This document shows, piece after piece, positions 44,543 through 53,307 of a DNA stretch of 64,000 bases. The number at the start of each line of letters is the position of its first letter. Positions within the stretch are counted from its first letter, which is position 1. Where the stretch lies: assembly GCA_002256345.1 (NCBI GenBank), contig NKIY01000002.1, forward strand, positions 1,030,736 through 1,094,735. Reading direction: 5' to 3'. A model generated the notes under the pieces. The model saw only the letters and a program-made list of their open reading frames with translations, was not told the origin of the DNA and did no database searches. The position numbers were made by a program, and so were the translations under genes. The DNA comes from Bradyrhizobiaceae bacterium PARB1 (GTDB lineage: Bacteria > Pseudomonadota > Alphaproteobacteria > Rhizobiales > Xanthobacteraceae).

Positions 44543-46399
44543 ATGCAGAATGCATCCATCCCAGACTTCCCGCTTCCTTCGGAAGAAACCGACGCCCGGT
44601 CCGCCTCGCCTTTGATCGGCGGGAGTGCATCGACATCTGACATTTCAATTGCCGAACTTGCGATGCTGCGCGAGGTCGTTCGCATGCTGCCATCGGCGGT
44701 GACCGTGCAGAACGAGAAGGGCGAGTTCCTGCTGGTGAACGATGCAGCCGCGGCACAGTTCAATACGCCGCCCGAGAGCTTCCAGGCCGGCAACGAGGCA
44801 TCAGACTTTCTGAGGCAGGCGCTGTCACATCGCCGCCTCACTGCAGTCAACCTAATGCAATCGGGCCGCACCGCCGTGTTTGAAGAGCGTGTCAATTCCG
44901 AACTCGACAAGCGCGTATACCTGACCACGCATCGGCCGGTGCAGATCAGCGACCGCACGCTGCTGCTTTCCAGCGCCAGCGACATCAGCCGGCAGAAGCA
45001 GATCGAGGCGGAGTTGTTCCGCCGTGCCTATTATGACGAACTGACCGATCTGCCGACGCGACGCGTGATCGAGAAACATGTCGGCGACCTCGTCGCCGAG
45101 GACACCAGCTGCCCGGAGGGCAGCGGCGGTCATTTCGCGCTGGCCTTCCTCGACATCGATAATTTCAAACATATCAATGATTACTACGGCCACGGCACCG
45201 GGGACGGATTGCTGGTGCAGTTCGCCAAGCGCATCGGTCTCGAACTGCGTCCCACAGATTTGCTGTCGCGCATTTCAGGCGACGAATTCCTGTTGCTCCT
45301 CAATCCGATCCAGAGCCAACAGGAGGTCGCCGACTATCTGGAGCGGCTGGTGCAGCGCCTCCGTGCGCCATTCTTCATCGAGGATTCGGAGATCTTCGCA
45401 ACGGCATCGATCGGCGTCAGCCTTTATCCAGAACATGGCCGCACCTACGATATTCTGCACCAGAATGCAGATATCGCCATGTATCAGGTGAAGAACGACA
45501 CCAAGGGCGCCGCGATGTTCTTCAATGCCGGCATGGAGAGCGAGGCTCTGGCGCGGATGGCCACCGAGCAGGCGCTTCGTCTGGCCATTCTGGACAAGCG
45601 CTTCTGCTGCGCATTCCAGCCAAAAGTCGACATCCGCACCAAGGAGATCCAGGGCATCGAAGCCTTGGTGCGCCTGCGCGACGATAACGGTGTGATCCAG
45701 GCGCCAGGCGCTTTCATCAATCTGGCCGTCGAACTCGGCCTGATCGACGAACTCACACATCTCGTCCTCGCAGAAATCATGAAGTCGATCGATCTGATCG
45801 ACGAAGCTTTCGGGCCCGGCGCCACCATCAGCATCAATGTCGCCGCCAAACAGGCCGGCAATGCCGAGTTCATGCGTTCTTTTGCGCGCGGGCTGGAAGA
45901 AACGGGCTGCCCCACCCGCTTCATGGTGGAAGTGACCGAAGACGCTTTTATCGCCAAGACGCATTTTCAGGACGATATCCTGCCGATGTTGCGCGACATC
46001 GGCGTCGGCGTCTCCATCGACGATTTCGGTGTCGGCTATTCTTCGCTGTCGGCGCTGGCGGATATCACCGCGGACGAGATCAAGATCGATCGTTCCTTCA
46101 TCACGGACATTCACAAGCGTCCGCGTAGCCAGGGTATCCTGCGCGCCATCGAGTCACTTAGCGAGGCCCTCGGGATGAAGGTCATTGCCGAAGGCGTCGA
46201 GACGTTCGAGGAGCTGGCCTATTTGCAGGCCGCGACCAAGATCCGCTATGCGCAGGGCTATTACTTCTCCAAGCCGATCTTCCTGGAGGAGCTGCAGCCG
46301 CAACCGCAATCCAACAGCGACGTCCGCATGGCCCTCGATACCAGGCCAGCCGACAGCGCACGGCCGGCCTATTCGCGGGCCGGCGGGCGAGGATACTAG
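44543..46399 (+). CDS. PAS-GGDEF-EAL cyclic-di-GMP protein, GGDEF degenerate, EAL intact
   Basis: 618 residues from ATG 44543. A PAS-like domain (about 30-150) is followed by a GGDEF domain (about 160-325) whose signature reads RISGDEFLLL, i.e. SGDEF, and by an EAL domain (about 340-590). The EAL domain keeps the catalytic set: IEALVRL, the Asn in SINVAAKQ, the Glu in VEVTEDAF, DDFGVGYSS, the Lys in EIKIDRSF, IAEGVET and AQGYY. It probably degrades c-di-GMP in the cytoplasm. The GGDEF part may be regulatory, although SGDEF cyclases can be active. It is a single-gene unit. Confidence 0.92.
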   Translation: MQNASIPDFPLPSEETDARSASPLIGGSASTSDISIAELAMLREVVRMLPSAVTVQNEKGEFLLVNDAAAAQFNTPPESFQAGNEASDFLRQALSHRRLTAVNLMQSGRTAVFEERVNSELDKRVYLTTHRPVQISDRTLLLSSASDISRQKQIEAELFRRAYYDELTDLPTRRVIEKHVGDLVAEDTSCPEGSGGHFALAFLDIDNFKHINDYYGHGTGDGLLVQFAKRIGLELRPTDLLSRISGDEFLLLLNPIQSQQEVADYLERLVQRLRAPFFIEDSEIFATASIGVSLYPEHGRTYDILHQNADIAMYQVKNDTKGAAMFFNAGMESEALARMATEQALRLAILDKRFCCAFQPKVDIRTKEIQGIEALVRLRDDNGVIQAPGAFINLAVELGLIDELTHLVLAEIMKSIDLIDEAFGPGATISINVAAKQAGNAEFMRSFARGLEETGCPTRFMVEVTEDAFIAKTHFQDDILPMLRDIGVGVSIDDFGVGYSSLSALADITADEIKIDRSFITDIHKRPRSQGILRAIESLSEALGMKVIAEGVETFEELAYLQAATKIRYAQGYYFSKPIFLEELQPQPQSNSDVRMALDTRPADSARPAYSRAGGRGY

Positions 46400-46499
46400 G
46401 ACAGTCTCCTTGCGCGCATGACGGGGAAGCATTGTCATCCCGCCAGCGCATCCCATCTGTTAAGGGATTGGTAACTGTCGCCCATTCCATGAGAGTCCC

Positions 46500-46904
46500 A
46501 TGCCCATCCTGCCGCTGCTTCTCAATATCCTCTGGATCGTCTTTGGTGGCCTGTGGATGGCTGCAGGCTGGGTGCTGGCTGCGGTGATCATGGCAATCAC
46601 CATCATCGGTTTGCCTTGGTCCCGAGCCGCCTTCAACATCGCCGGCTACACGCTGTTACCATTTGGCCAGCGCGCGGTGCGCCGCGAACTCGTCACGGGC
46701 CGCGAGGATATCGGCACTGGCCTGCTCGGCTTTCTCGGCAATCTGATCTGGCTGGTTTTGGCCGGCTGGTGGCTTGCGCTTGCCCATCTGATTACGGCAG
46801 TCGGCCTTGCCATCACCATTATCGGCATTCCGTTTGCGTGGGCGCATCTCAAACTCGCCGGCATCGCACTCTGGCCAATCGGTCGCGCCATCGTACCCGC
46901 GTAA
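46500..46904 (+). CDS. YccF-family inner-membrane protein
   Basis: 134 residues with two repeats of the YccF module: the first around NILWIVFGGLWMAAGWVLAA and ITIIGLPWSRAAFNIAGYTL, the second around LGNLIWLVLAGWWLALAHLI and ITIIGIPFAWAHLKLAGIAL. About four membrane segments. The function of this widespread family is not known. Start ATG 46500 has GAGAGTCCC upstream. No operon partner. Confidence 0.9.
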   Translation: MPILPLLLNILWIVFGGLWMAAGWVLAAVIMAITIIGLPWSRAAFNIAGYTLLPFGQRAVRRELVTGREDIGTGLLGFLGNLIWLVLAGWWLALAHLITAVGLAITIIGIPFAWAHLKLAGIALWPIGRAIVPA

Positions 46905-47019
46905 CACGCACTATATTGATTCTTGACGAATTTTCCCGCCGAGAATGCGCGCCGCATACGCTCGGTTAACTATTCCGCTCAATGGTGTTGCGAGGTGGGC
47001 CTCGGGCGCCGGAGTGGAT

Positions 47020-48081
47020 ATGCGTAAACTTCCCTTTTTGATTGTTGCTGGTTCTGTTTCGGCGGTCGTCGCCGGAGGTGCAGGCGCGTGGCATTTTCTC
47101 GGCCCGGCCGATGTCAAATCCGCAGCCAAGAGCAACAAGGGCGAACTGACCACCGCCTCGATCGACACGCGGTGGCCGAAGCCCGCATCCACAGCTCCGG
47201 CCGAACCGGCACCGAAAGTGCAGGCCGTTGCCGCTGCTCCGAGTGCCACGCCGATACCAGCACAGCCAGCGATGGAGAAGCGTCCGGCCTATACCAAGCC
47301 GGTCTGCAACAATCCGAATGCTCTCGGTGTCTCGCGGACGGTCCAGATCGACACGACTGGCGGCCCCGGCCTCGGTATGTCGCAGTATCGCGACTACGAT
47401 TTCCTGCAGCCCGGCGAGGTGGTGCTCACTTTCGACGACGGCCCGTGGCCGGTGACCACCCCAGCCGTGCTGAATGCGCTCGCCGCACAATGTGTTCAGG
47501 CGGTCTTCTTCCCGATCGGCAAGCACGCTACCTGGCATCCTGCTGTGCTGAAGCAGGTGATCGCCGCCGGTCACAGCGTCGGTACGCATACCTGGTCGCA
47601 CCAGAATCTCGCCAGCAAGACGCCGCAGGAAGCCAAGGACGAAATCGAGCGCGGCATCAGCGCCATCACGCTGATGGCCGGGCAGCCGCTGTCGCCGTTC
47701 TTCCGCTTCCCGCAATTGCGACAGAATGCGGAGCTCAAGGCCTATCTCGCCGAGCGCAACATCGCTGCCTTCTCCATCGATATCGATTCCGAAGACTTCC
47801 GCATTCACAATGCCGGCAAGCTCGTCACATCGGTGATGGAAAAACTGAAGAAGAAGGGTAAAGGCATCATTCTGATGCACGATCTGCACAAGTGGTCGGC
47901 CGCTGCCGTGCCGGATCTGCTCGCCCAGCTGAAGGCCGGCGGCTACAAGATCGTGCACATCCGCGCCAAGGACACACTGCAGACGCTGCCGGACTACGAT
48001 GCCGCGATCCAGGCAGAGCTGCAGCCGGTGAAGACCAGCAATGCCCGGCCGATCTCGAGCGTGATCCAGACGGTGGATTGA
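47020..48081 (+). CDS. Exported polysaccharide deacetylase (NodB-homology) protein
   Basis: 353 residues from ATG 47020 with CGGAG upstream. An N-terminal anchor or signal (about 5-25) and an Ala/Pro-rich linker (about 40-95) lead to a NodB domain (about 140-340). The motifs are LTFDDGPWP (metal-binding and catalytic Asp), HTWSHQNL (metal His pair), FFRFPQL (Arg), SIDIDSEDF (Asp) and ILMHDLHKW (catalytic His). It would remove N- or O-acetyl groups from a cell-wall or exported polysaccharide. It is the last chromosomal gene before the tRNA-Arg junction and has its own terminator. Confidence 0.92.
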   Translation: MRKLPFLIVAGSVSAVVAGGAGAWHFLGPADVKSAAKSNKGELTTASIDTRWPKPASTAPAEPAPKVQAVAAAPSATPIPAQPAMEKRPAYTKPVCNNPNALGVSRTVQIDTTGGPGLGMSQYRDYDFLQPGEVVLTFDDGPWPVTTPAVLNALAAQCVQAVFFPIGKHATWHPAVLKQVIAAGHSVGTHTWSHQNLASKTPQEAKDEIERGISAITLMAGQPLSPFFRFPQLRQNAELKAYLAERNIAAFSIDIDSEDFRIHNAGKLVTSVMEKLKKKGKGIILMHDLHKWSAAAVPDLLAQLKAGGYKIVHIRAKDTLQTLPDYDAAIQAELQPVKTSNARPISSVIQTVD

Positions 48082-48111
48082 GCGCACGCTCTCGAAGCCC
48101 CAATCTGCCAA

Positions 48112-48135
48112 ATGGCGCCCATGGGCGCCATTTTT
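48112..48135 (+). terminator. Rho-independent terminator after the polysaccharide deacetylase gene
   Basis: ATGGCGCCC and GGGCGCCAT form a perfect 9-bp stem with a very small loop, directly followed by TTTTTCG. It lies 30 bp past the stop. Confidence 0.85.
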
Positions 48136-48199
48136 CGTTCGCCTTAAGGCGGCCGGGCCGTTGCCGCAGCGCAGCCGATCGGCTAAATCATGAGCCGAT

Positions 48200-48243
48200 G
48201 CACCCGTAGCTCAGCTGGATAGAGCGTTGCCCTCCGAAGGCAA
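48200..48243 (+). pseudogene. Truncated tRNA-Arg (5' half only)
   Basis: GCACCCGTAGCTCAGCTGGA and the following D-arm match positions 1-27 of the complete tRNA-Arg at 48491 with one difference. The anticodon arm TTGCC-CTCCGAA-GGCAA is intact (anticodon CCG). From 48244 on there is no variable loop, T-arm or 3' acceptor strand: CGGGTGC or similar is absent from the next 250 bp. This looks like the chromosomal half of a tRNA gene split by integration. The 247 bp to the next tRNA show no clear gene. Confidence 0.75.
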
Positions 48244-48490
48244 ATGCAAGCTCTTTCTGATGGTCGAGGGTGTCGTAAAAAACGAGTGAAACCAAGCGAT
48301 TGGCGAAACTCGAAGGAAGCACGAAAATCGCATTCGAGGTCGCGGAAGCACCACGGAAGCAAACCGAAAGGAGGTTGTGGAGTACGAATGGCGATGATCG
48401 GCGAGGCTTTAGCCCGCGTCGTTTGAGCCATGTCGATTCTAGAATTCGCGATTGACCGTGGTCGATCTCGGACACTATCTGAATATCGAT

Positions 48491-48567
48491 GCGCCCGTAG
48501 CTCAGCTGGATAGAGCGCCACCCTCCGAAGGTGGAGGCCACACGTTCGAATCGTGTCGGGCGCGCCA
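48491..48567 (+). tRNA. tRNA-Arg (anticodon CCG)
   Basis: 77 bases folding into a full cloverleaf: acceptor GCGCCCG/CGGGCGC, D-arm with AGCTCAGCTGGATAGAGC, anticodon arm CCACC-CTCCGAA-GGTGG with anticodon CCG at 48525-48527, T-arm ACACG-TTCGAAT-CGTGT, and an encoded CCA end. It is complete and probably functional. The 3' end of a serine recombinase gene on the opposite strand runs through it. Confidence 0.93.
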
Positions 48568-50202
48568 TTTGCGTACAAAACCACGAACATTTCCGTTCTC
48601 GGTCTGTTTGCCCGCGATGGCCGCCTGGAGGATATCCTTGCTGCCGATGATCCGGATCGTTTGGTCGTCGACCTCGACCGCATCGATGATCGAATGGATA
48701 TAGCCTTTGCGGGTGTTGGTGTCGCCCGCATCGAGCTTCGCGTTCATCAACCGGGCGAATGCGTCGATCTTCTCAGCATTGACGGCGGCTGCCATGCCGC
48801 ATTGGGCGCGGGCATGATCGAGCGCCGCCTTGGCCCGGTCCCGTTGAGCTTTCAAAGCGGCGGTGCGCTCTCGCAAAATATCATCGAGCTCAACGATGCC
48901 GTCTTCAATCGAGCGGTAAAGCCGCTTCATGCGATCTTCGCAGTCGGTCAATTCCTTCTGCAAACCCAGCAGGCGGCCGTCCGCGGACTCGCTCTTTGCC
49001 GCCTGACGCTCGATCAGTGATTTCAGGAGGTCGGCGATACGGTCGGGTGCCAGGACGCACTGCTTGAGGTTGGTTAAGACGATTTCGTCCAGGGTCGCCG
49101 CCGGAATGTGCCGACCCTTGCAAACCGACTTGCCCTTCTGCTGGCAACCTGCACATGAATAATACGAGTACGACCGTCCCTGTCGATTGGTCGTCCCGGT
49201 CCGGGTCATTCCGGAACCACAGGAGGCGCAGACCGCGATACCCGTCAGCAGTGAAGGGCCGTTCACGACCCGCGGCGGCGTCGTCTTGGGATTGCTGCGA
49301 GCGAGCTTCGCCTGCACGCGATCGAAATCGCCTTGCTCGATCAGCACGGGCACGGGAATTTGGATCACCGTCGAAGGGTCATACTTCCTGCCATCGCGCG
49401 AGCTGCGCACGCCATACGGCCATTGTCCGGTCGCGTAGCAGCTGTTGGTCAGGATCTTGTGGACCGGCCCGACACCAAATGTGGCGCCCCGGCGGGTGCG
49501 GTAGCCATGGCTGTTCAGCCATTTCGTCGTCTCCTTGACGCCAAGCGGGCCGGTCTTGCCGTCGCCCTCAAGATAAAGCTTGAACATCAGCCGAACCGTT
49601 TCGGCTTCGACGGCATCAATATCGAGCTTCTTCTTGATCTTCTGGCCGCGGCGTTCCGCCTCGACGATCTTGTAGCCCAGCGGCGGCGTGGCACCATTCC
49701 AGAACCCCTGTTTCGCCGACTCGCGCATAGCGCGTGTTGTATTCTTTGATATCTCTCTAGATGTATGCTCGTCGAAGGCTCCGATGATCTGCCGCACCAA
49801 AATTTGGCTCGGATCGTCGCCGGTTGGCTGAGTGACCGAGACCACGTCGACGCCGTGCTTCCGCAATTTGCGGATGGTCAGCTCCATCTCGGCGACGTTG
49901 CGGAAGAAACGGTTGAATGCATAAAAGAGGATCGCGTCGTAGGGATGATCGGGCGCACAGGCGCGCTCGATCATGTCCTGCAACACGGGCCGGCGATCAT
50001 CGGTCGCGGTCTTTGCTTCCACAAACTCCTCGATGATGACGTATCCGTTTTGATCGGCGAAGCTTGCCGTAATTTTCCGCTGGCTCGGAATCGACGCTTC
50101 GTTGGCGTACTGGCGCCCAGTGCTGACCCTGTAATAGGTCGCAACGCGCTTGGTCGCGTCAGGCTGCTTGGAAACCGAATTGTGAAAGACGTGCTTGTTC
50201 AT
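48502..50202 (-). CDS. Large serine recombinase (site-specific integrase)
   Basis: 566 residues. The resolvase domain (about 18-165) has the catalytic Ser in ATYYRVSTGRQ, with DAILFYAFNRFFRNV and the helix-E region. The recombinase domain (about 170-300) contains GFWNGATPPLGYKI. A zinc beta-ribbon (about 318-372) has cysteines in AVCASCGSGM and YSCAGCQQKGKSVCKG. A long coiled-coil (about 420-500) follows. The last 22 codons (ending ARHDSNVWPPPSEGGALSS) are antisense to the tRNA-Arg, so the native C-terminus may differ in the excised form. It is the likely integrase of the element. Confidence 0.92.
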   Translation of the reverse strand: MNKHVFHNSVSKQPDATKRVATYYRVSTGRQYANEASIPSQRKITASFADQNGYVIIEEFVEAKTATDDRRPVLQDMIERACAPDHPYDAILFYAFNRFFRNVAEMELTIRKLRKHGVDVVSVTQPTGDDPSQILVRQIIGAFDEHTSREISKNTTRAMRESAKQGFWNGATPPLGYKIVEAERRGQKIKKKLDIDAVEAETVRLMFKLYLEGDGKTGPLGVKETTKWLNSHGYRTRRGATFGVGPVHKILTNSCYATGQWPYGVRSSRDGRKYDPSTVIQIPVPVLIEQGDFDRVQAKLARSNPKTTPPRVVNGPSLLTGIAVCASCGSGMTRTGTTNRQGRSYSYYSCAGCQQKGKSVCKGRHIPAATLDEIVLTNLKQCVLAPDRIADLLKSLIERQAAKSESADGRLLGLQKELTDCEDRMKRLYRSIEDGIVELDDILRERTAALKAQRDRAKAALDHARAQCGMAAAVNAEKIDAFARLMNAKLDAGDTNTRKGYIHSIIDAVEVDDQTIRIIGSKDILQAAIAGKQTENGNVRGFVRKWRARHDSNVWPPPSEGGALSS

Positions 50203-50282
50203 GACAGAACTCTACTGAGACTTGATGTTGACGGCGTTCTCAACGCTCGATTCGTGAATCTCACCAGAGGGGTTGTCAACGG

Positions 50283-50549
50283 CTATTTTCCCAGAGAATC
50301 TTCAACAATAGCGAGCAAATCCTGGAGCTCTCGGCCAAGCAAGATCTCAATCGCGCGCAACTCGCGGTCCTGGATCGGCGGCGAGAGCGGCAGATCAAGC
50401 GTCACGTGAAAGTCCTCGGCTTGCGGCTGTTGGCGCCCTCTCTTCTTCGGCACAACATCAGGAGTAGCCGCGCGAGCATGAACGTATGCGCCCACCGTTC
50501 TCGTCCGCAGCTTGACGTGCGACCGCGCCGCCATCGGCTTAGAGCTCAT
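50283..50549 (-). CDS. Small hypothetical protein coupled to the relaxase gene
   Basis: 88 residues. Its start lies 11 bp inside the end of the relaxase gene, typical of translational coupling, and it ends 80 bp before the recombinase start. The N-terminus is basic (MAARSHVKLRTRTVGAYVHA), the middle is KKRGRQQ, and the C-terminus is acidic and helical (DRELRAIEILLGRELQDLLA). No named family recognised. A basic small protein in this position could assist the relaxase or regulate, but this is a guess. Confidence 0.6.
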   Translation of the reverse strand: MSSKPMAARSHVKLRTRTVGAYVHARAATPDVVPKKRGRQQPQAEDFHVTLDLPLSPPIQDRELRAIEILLGRELQDLLAIVEDSLGK

Positions 50550-53169
50550 AGCTGAGCTCCCGCCGATGATGCCGATCCTTCTCCGTCAGCGGTTGCGAGC
50601 CCTCAATGATATCGAGCGTGGAAATCTTGGGCGAGGCACGCGACAGTCGTTCGGCGAGCCAGTTCTGGCGCTGGCTCGCCGAAAAGACCACATCATCACG
50701 CTGCTGATCGAAGGGCAGCTCGGAGGCGAGGCGCCGGTCAATGCTCTTGGCATCGACCACGAGCGTCGTCCGCTCCCGCGCGCGGCTTGCCGCCACGTAG
50801 ATGTCATGACGATTATAGCTGTGATCCAGGTGCACGACGGCATGATCGACCGTGAGGCCCTGGCAGCCGTAGACAGTCGAGGCATAAGCCCAACCAAGGC
50901 GGGGGCGTCCTTGCGCGTCGGCAAGCTGCATCGGATCGAAGGCAATTCGCCGACCCTCGATTTCGGCCTCGATGATGATGCGACTTGCATCTCCAAGGGG
51001 CACAGCGGCTTCACTGACCTTGACGATGGTCGCGGTCGAACCATTGACTACCGCAAGTTCGTCATCGCGGACGAGGAACCTGATCTTGTCCCCGGCCGCC
51101 AACGCGATCTGCGTTGAGTGGCCGGACGGCGTGGCCGCGGCGAAGCTAACCTCGGGGCCCTGGATGATGCCGCTGTGCTTGAGGCGCTCGCGAGCGACCT
51201 GAGAGATCGCGGCCACTGCGGCGTTGGACTTGGCGAGGATCAGGATCGAGGCCGCGGCGTCACGTGCATGAACTTGCTCTGCCGAATCCAGCACCTCGGT
51301 GATCGCTGCTTTGGCGCCGTCCGCTTCGATCAATAGACCGCGTTCTGCGAACGCATCAAGCGCGGGCTCCGCCCGGCCGGCGCCGAAGGCCGTGATGGCT
51401 TCCCGCGCCCATGCCTCGCGCTGACGAACAATGTTGTTGACGCGCGCAGCTTCAACGGCGCGCGCCACCAGATCTAGGCCAGGACCGGCGCCGATCGCCT
51501 GGAGCTGCTGCCGATCCCCCACGAGGATGATCTTGGCGTCAGCTTCGGTGACGGCGCCAAGCAGCGCGTGCATGTCCCGCGAGGAGAGCAGGCCGGCCTC
51601 ATCGACAATCAGGACGGTCTGCTTGTCGAGCACCTTCTCGCCGGCTTTGAGCCGCGCGATCCAGGAGGCCGTTGCCCGGGCTTCGATGCCGAGGTCATCC
51701 CGGAGCATGTTGGCGATTCGCCATGCGGAAGCGGCACCGATCACCCGACATCCGGCTTTCGCGTATCCTTGCAAGACTGGCGCGAGCAGTGTGGACTTGC
51801 CGACCCCAGGGGCGCCTTCGACGATAACGACCGCCGAGCTTGTCGTTGCGGCGAGCGCCGCTTCCGACTGCTCGGCGGTGAGCCCCAAGGCTCCGCAACG
51901 GTCCCTCAGCGATTTCTGATCGACGAAGTGCCAGGACTGGTTCGCGAGACGTTGCGCCTGTTCGACGACCTCCCGCTCGATCGCGAGCATCTCCGGCGTC
52001 GAATAGCAGGGCAGGCCAAGGGCATCATGCCCAATTTCCAGAAAGGCTCCCTGGCTCAGCAGGCGCTTGAGTTCAGTTTCGGCGCGCTCGGCTGGCAAGC
52101 CGGTGCCGACCAGGGCGGCAGCGACGGAACGCAGGAGCTCGCGCCGCTCAATCACGCTCTCACGTTCGGTGAGGATCGCCGGCAGGGCGGCCAACCGGTC
52201 GGAGAGCAGCCCTTCGTCGGCTTCCTGATTACGCGCCTTCGAGGGGGCCCTCAAGCTTTCGGAAAATGATCCGGTGTCGAGGCCCAGCGATTGCGCGGCG
52301 TCGCGCCAGACATCCTCGCGCCCGAAACTTACACTCTCCCGCTTGCTGCTTCTCGTCGCCTTGGCGATGGCGGCGGCCAGTGCGGTGGCCTCGCCGCTGG
52401 TGACGCCATGTTCAGCGAGTTCCTCCTCGATCTCCTGACGACGCGCGCTGAAATACGTAATCGTGGCACCATCCACGCCGGCGATTTCGAAGATGCCGTT
52501 CTTGCCGACACGATCGATATCAAAGCCGAGCGTCGTCAGCTCATGTGCGAGGGCGGCGTGATAGGTCGCGCCGGCCGCCATCTTCCAGTCGCGGATCACC
52601 TTGGAGTGAAGAGCTCCAATTGTGCCGTCGCTCTGGCGGGTCGAGATGTTCATGCATACGCAATGCGTATGCAAATTTGCATCTGCGAATATGCGCCCGT
52701 CGGCGTGTTTTGAAGGTCGGCTTTCGCCATGCTGAAACGTGGCGGCCGTGAGTGCGACCTTCTCGAGCGACATGCCATTGCGGCCCCGGCGTGCCCAGGT
52801 CGCCTCGCGCTCCAGCATGCTCAGCGTCGCCCTGACGGCTCGCTGCTGCGCAGCCTCGATGAGACGCTTCGTCTCGGGCGTTGCCAGCCCCCAGACCAGG
52901 GATACCGAGCGCGGCGCGCTGAGTGTCACGTCGAACGCGCTTGTCCGCTCCTTATGGCGGCGGATGTTATCCAGCAGGGGCTGCCCATCCGCGTCGACGG
53001 CATTGTACAATTGCTCGAAGGTCTCGCGCTCGACTTGCGCGCCGTCTACAACGCCAAAATCACCCGCCGGCGCGTACCAGAGGCCCGCAGGTTCGGCGTC
53101 GCCGAGGTAATACTCGGTCTGGCGCGTGTAGTAGCTGGCGCTTGCTGCCGGATTCCAGGTTGCAACCAC
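50539..53169 (-). CDS. MobF-family relaxase-helicase (TrwC/TraI-like)
   Basis: 876 residues. The relaxase domain (about 1-290) has tyrosine pairs at 13-14 and 20-21 (YYTRQTEYYLGD), SAPRSVSLVWGL and the His triad in ANLHTHCVCMN. The helicase part (about 400-850) has Walker A VEGAPGVGKSTLL, Walker B VLIVDEAGLLSS, motif GDRQQLQAIGAGPGLD and the late motifs YASTVYGCQGLTVDHAVV and YVAASRARERTTLVV. It nicks at oriT and unwinds the transferred strand. At 876 residues it is a little shorter than TrwC (966). A motif shared with the ParA-like operon lies 50-100 bp upstream. The small gene at its 3' end overlaps. Confidence 0.93.
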   Translation of the reverse strand: MVATWNPAASASYYTRQTEYYLGDAEPAGLWYAPAGDFGVVDGAQVERETFEQLYNAVDADGQPLLDNIRRHKERTSAFDVTLSAPRSVSLVWGLATPETKRLIEAAQQRAVRATLSMLEREATWARRGRNGMSLEKVALTAATFQHGESRPSKHADGRIFADANLHTHCVCMNISTRQSDGTIGALHSKVIRDWKMAAGATYHAALAHELTTLGFDIDRVGKNGIFEIAGVDGATITYFSARRQEIEEELAEHGVTSGEATALAAAIAKATRSSKRESVSFGREDVWRDAAQSLGLDTGSFSESLRAPSKARNQEADEGLLSDRLAALPAILTERESVIERRELLRSVAAALVGTGLPAERAETELKRLLSQGAFLEIGHDALGLPCYSTPEMLAIEREVVEQAQRLANQSWHFVDQKSLRDRCGALGLTAEQSEAALAATTSSAVVIVEGAPGVGKSTLLAPVLQGYAKAGCRVIGAASAWRIANMLRDDLGIEARATASWIARLKAGEKVLDKQTVLIVDEAGLLSSRDMHALLGAVTEADAKIILVGDRQQLQAIGAGPGLDLVARAVEAARVNNIVRQREAWAREAITAFGAGRAEPALDAFAERGLLIEADGAKAAITEVLDSAEQVHARDAAASILILAKSNAAVAAISQVARERLKHSGIIQGPEVSFAAATPSGHSTQIALAAGDKIRFLVRDDELAVVNGSTATIVKVSEAAVPLGDASRIIIEAEIEGRRIAFDPMQLADAQGRPRLGWAYASTVYGCQGLTVDHAVVHLDHSYNRHDIYVAASRARERTTLVVDAKSIDRRLASELPFDQQRDDVVFSASQRQNWLAERLSRASPKISTLDIIEGSQPLTEKDRHHRRELSYEL

Positions 53170-53221
53170 GAAGAAGACCTCCGAATGGGAGGCCTTCCAA
53201 TTAAAGCTCGTGGTAATGGGG

Positions 53222-53269
53222 GTCTCGGAAATGAATGAGCTTTTTGCTCATCAGCTGATTTCGACCTTC
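53222..53269 (-). promoter_or_regulatory. Shared motif block upstream of the relaxase gene
   Basis: GTCTCGGAAATGAATGA (53222-53238) and TTCGACCTTC (53260-53269) recur at 56353-56403 upstream of the ParA-like gene, with 21 and 24 bases between the halves. Here a hairpin ATGAGC-ttttt-GCTCAT (53235-53251) and the palindrome TCAGCTGA (53251-53258) lie inside the block. The block starts about 53 bp before the relaxase start codon. It is probably a promoter/operator of the element; oriT is an alternative. Confidence 0.55.
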
Positions 53270-53307
53270 GATCGGCTGTTATGCCCGTTTTCCTCCTTGC
53301 CGCCGCA

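Noticed and set aside
48188..48568. Minus-strand open frame of 126 codons containing GGWRSIQLSYG and GGQRSIQLSYG
   Set aside because: It is the antisense reading of two tRNA-Arg sequences, a common false gene.
49765..50409. Plus-strand open frame of 214 codons
   Set aside because: Antisense to the serine recombinase and relaxase-linked small gene.
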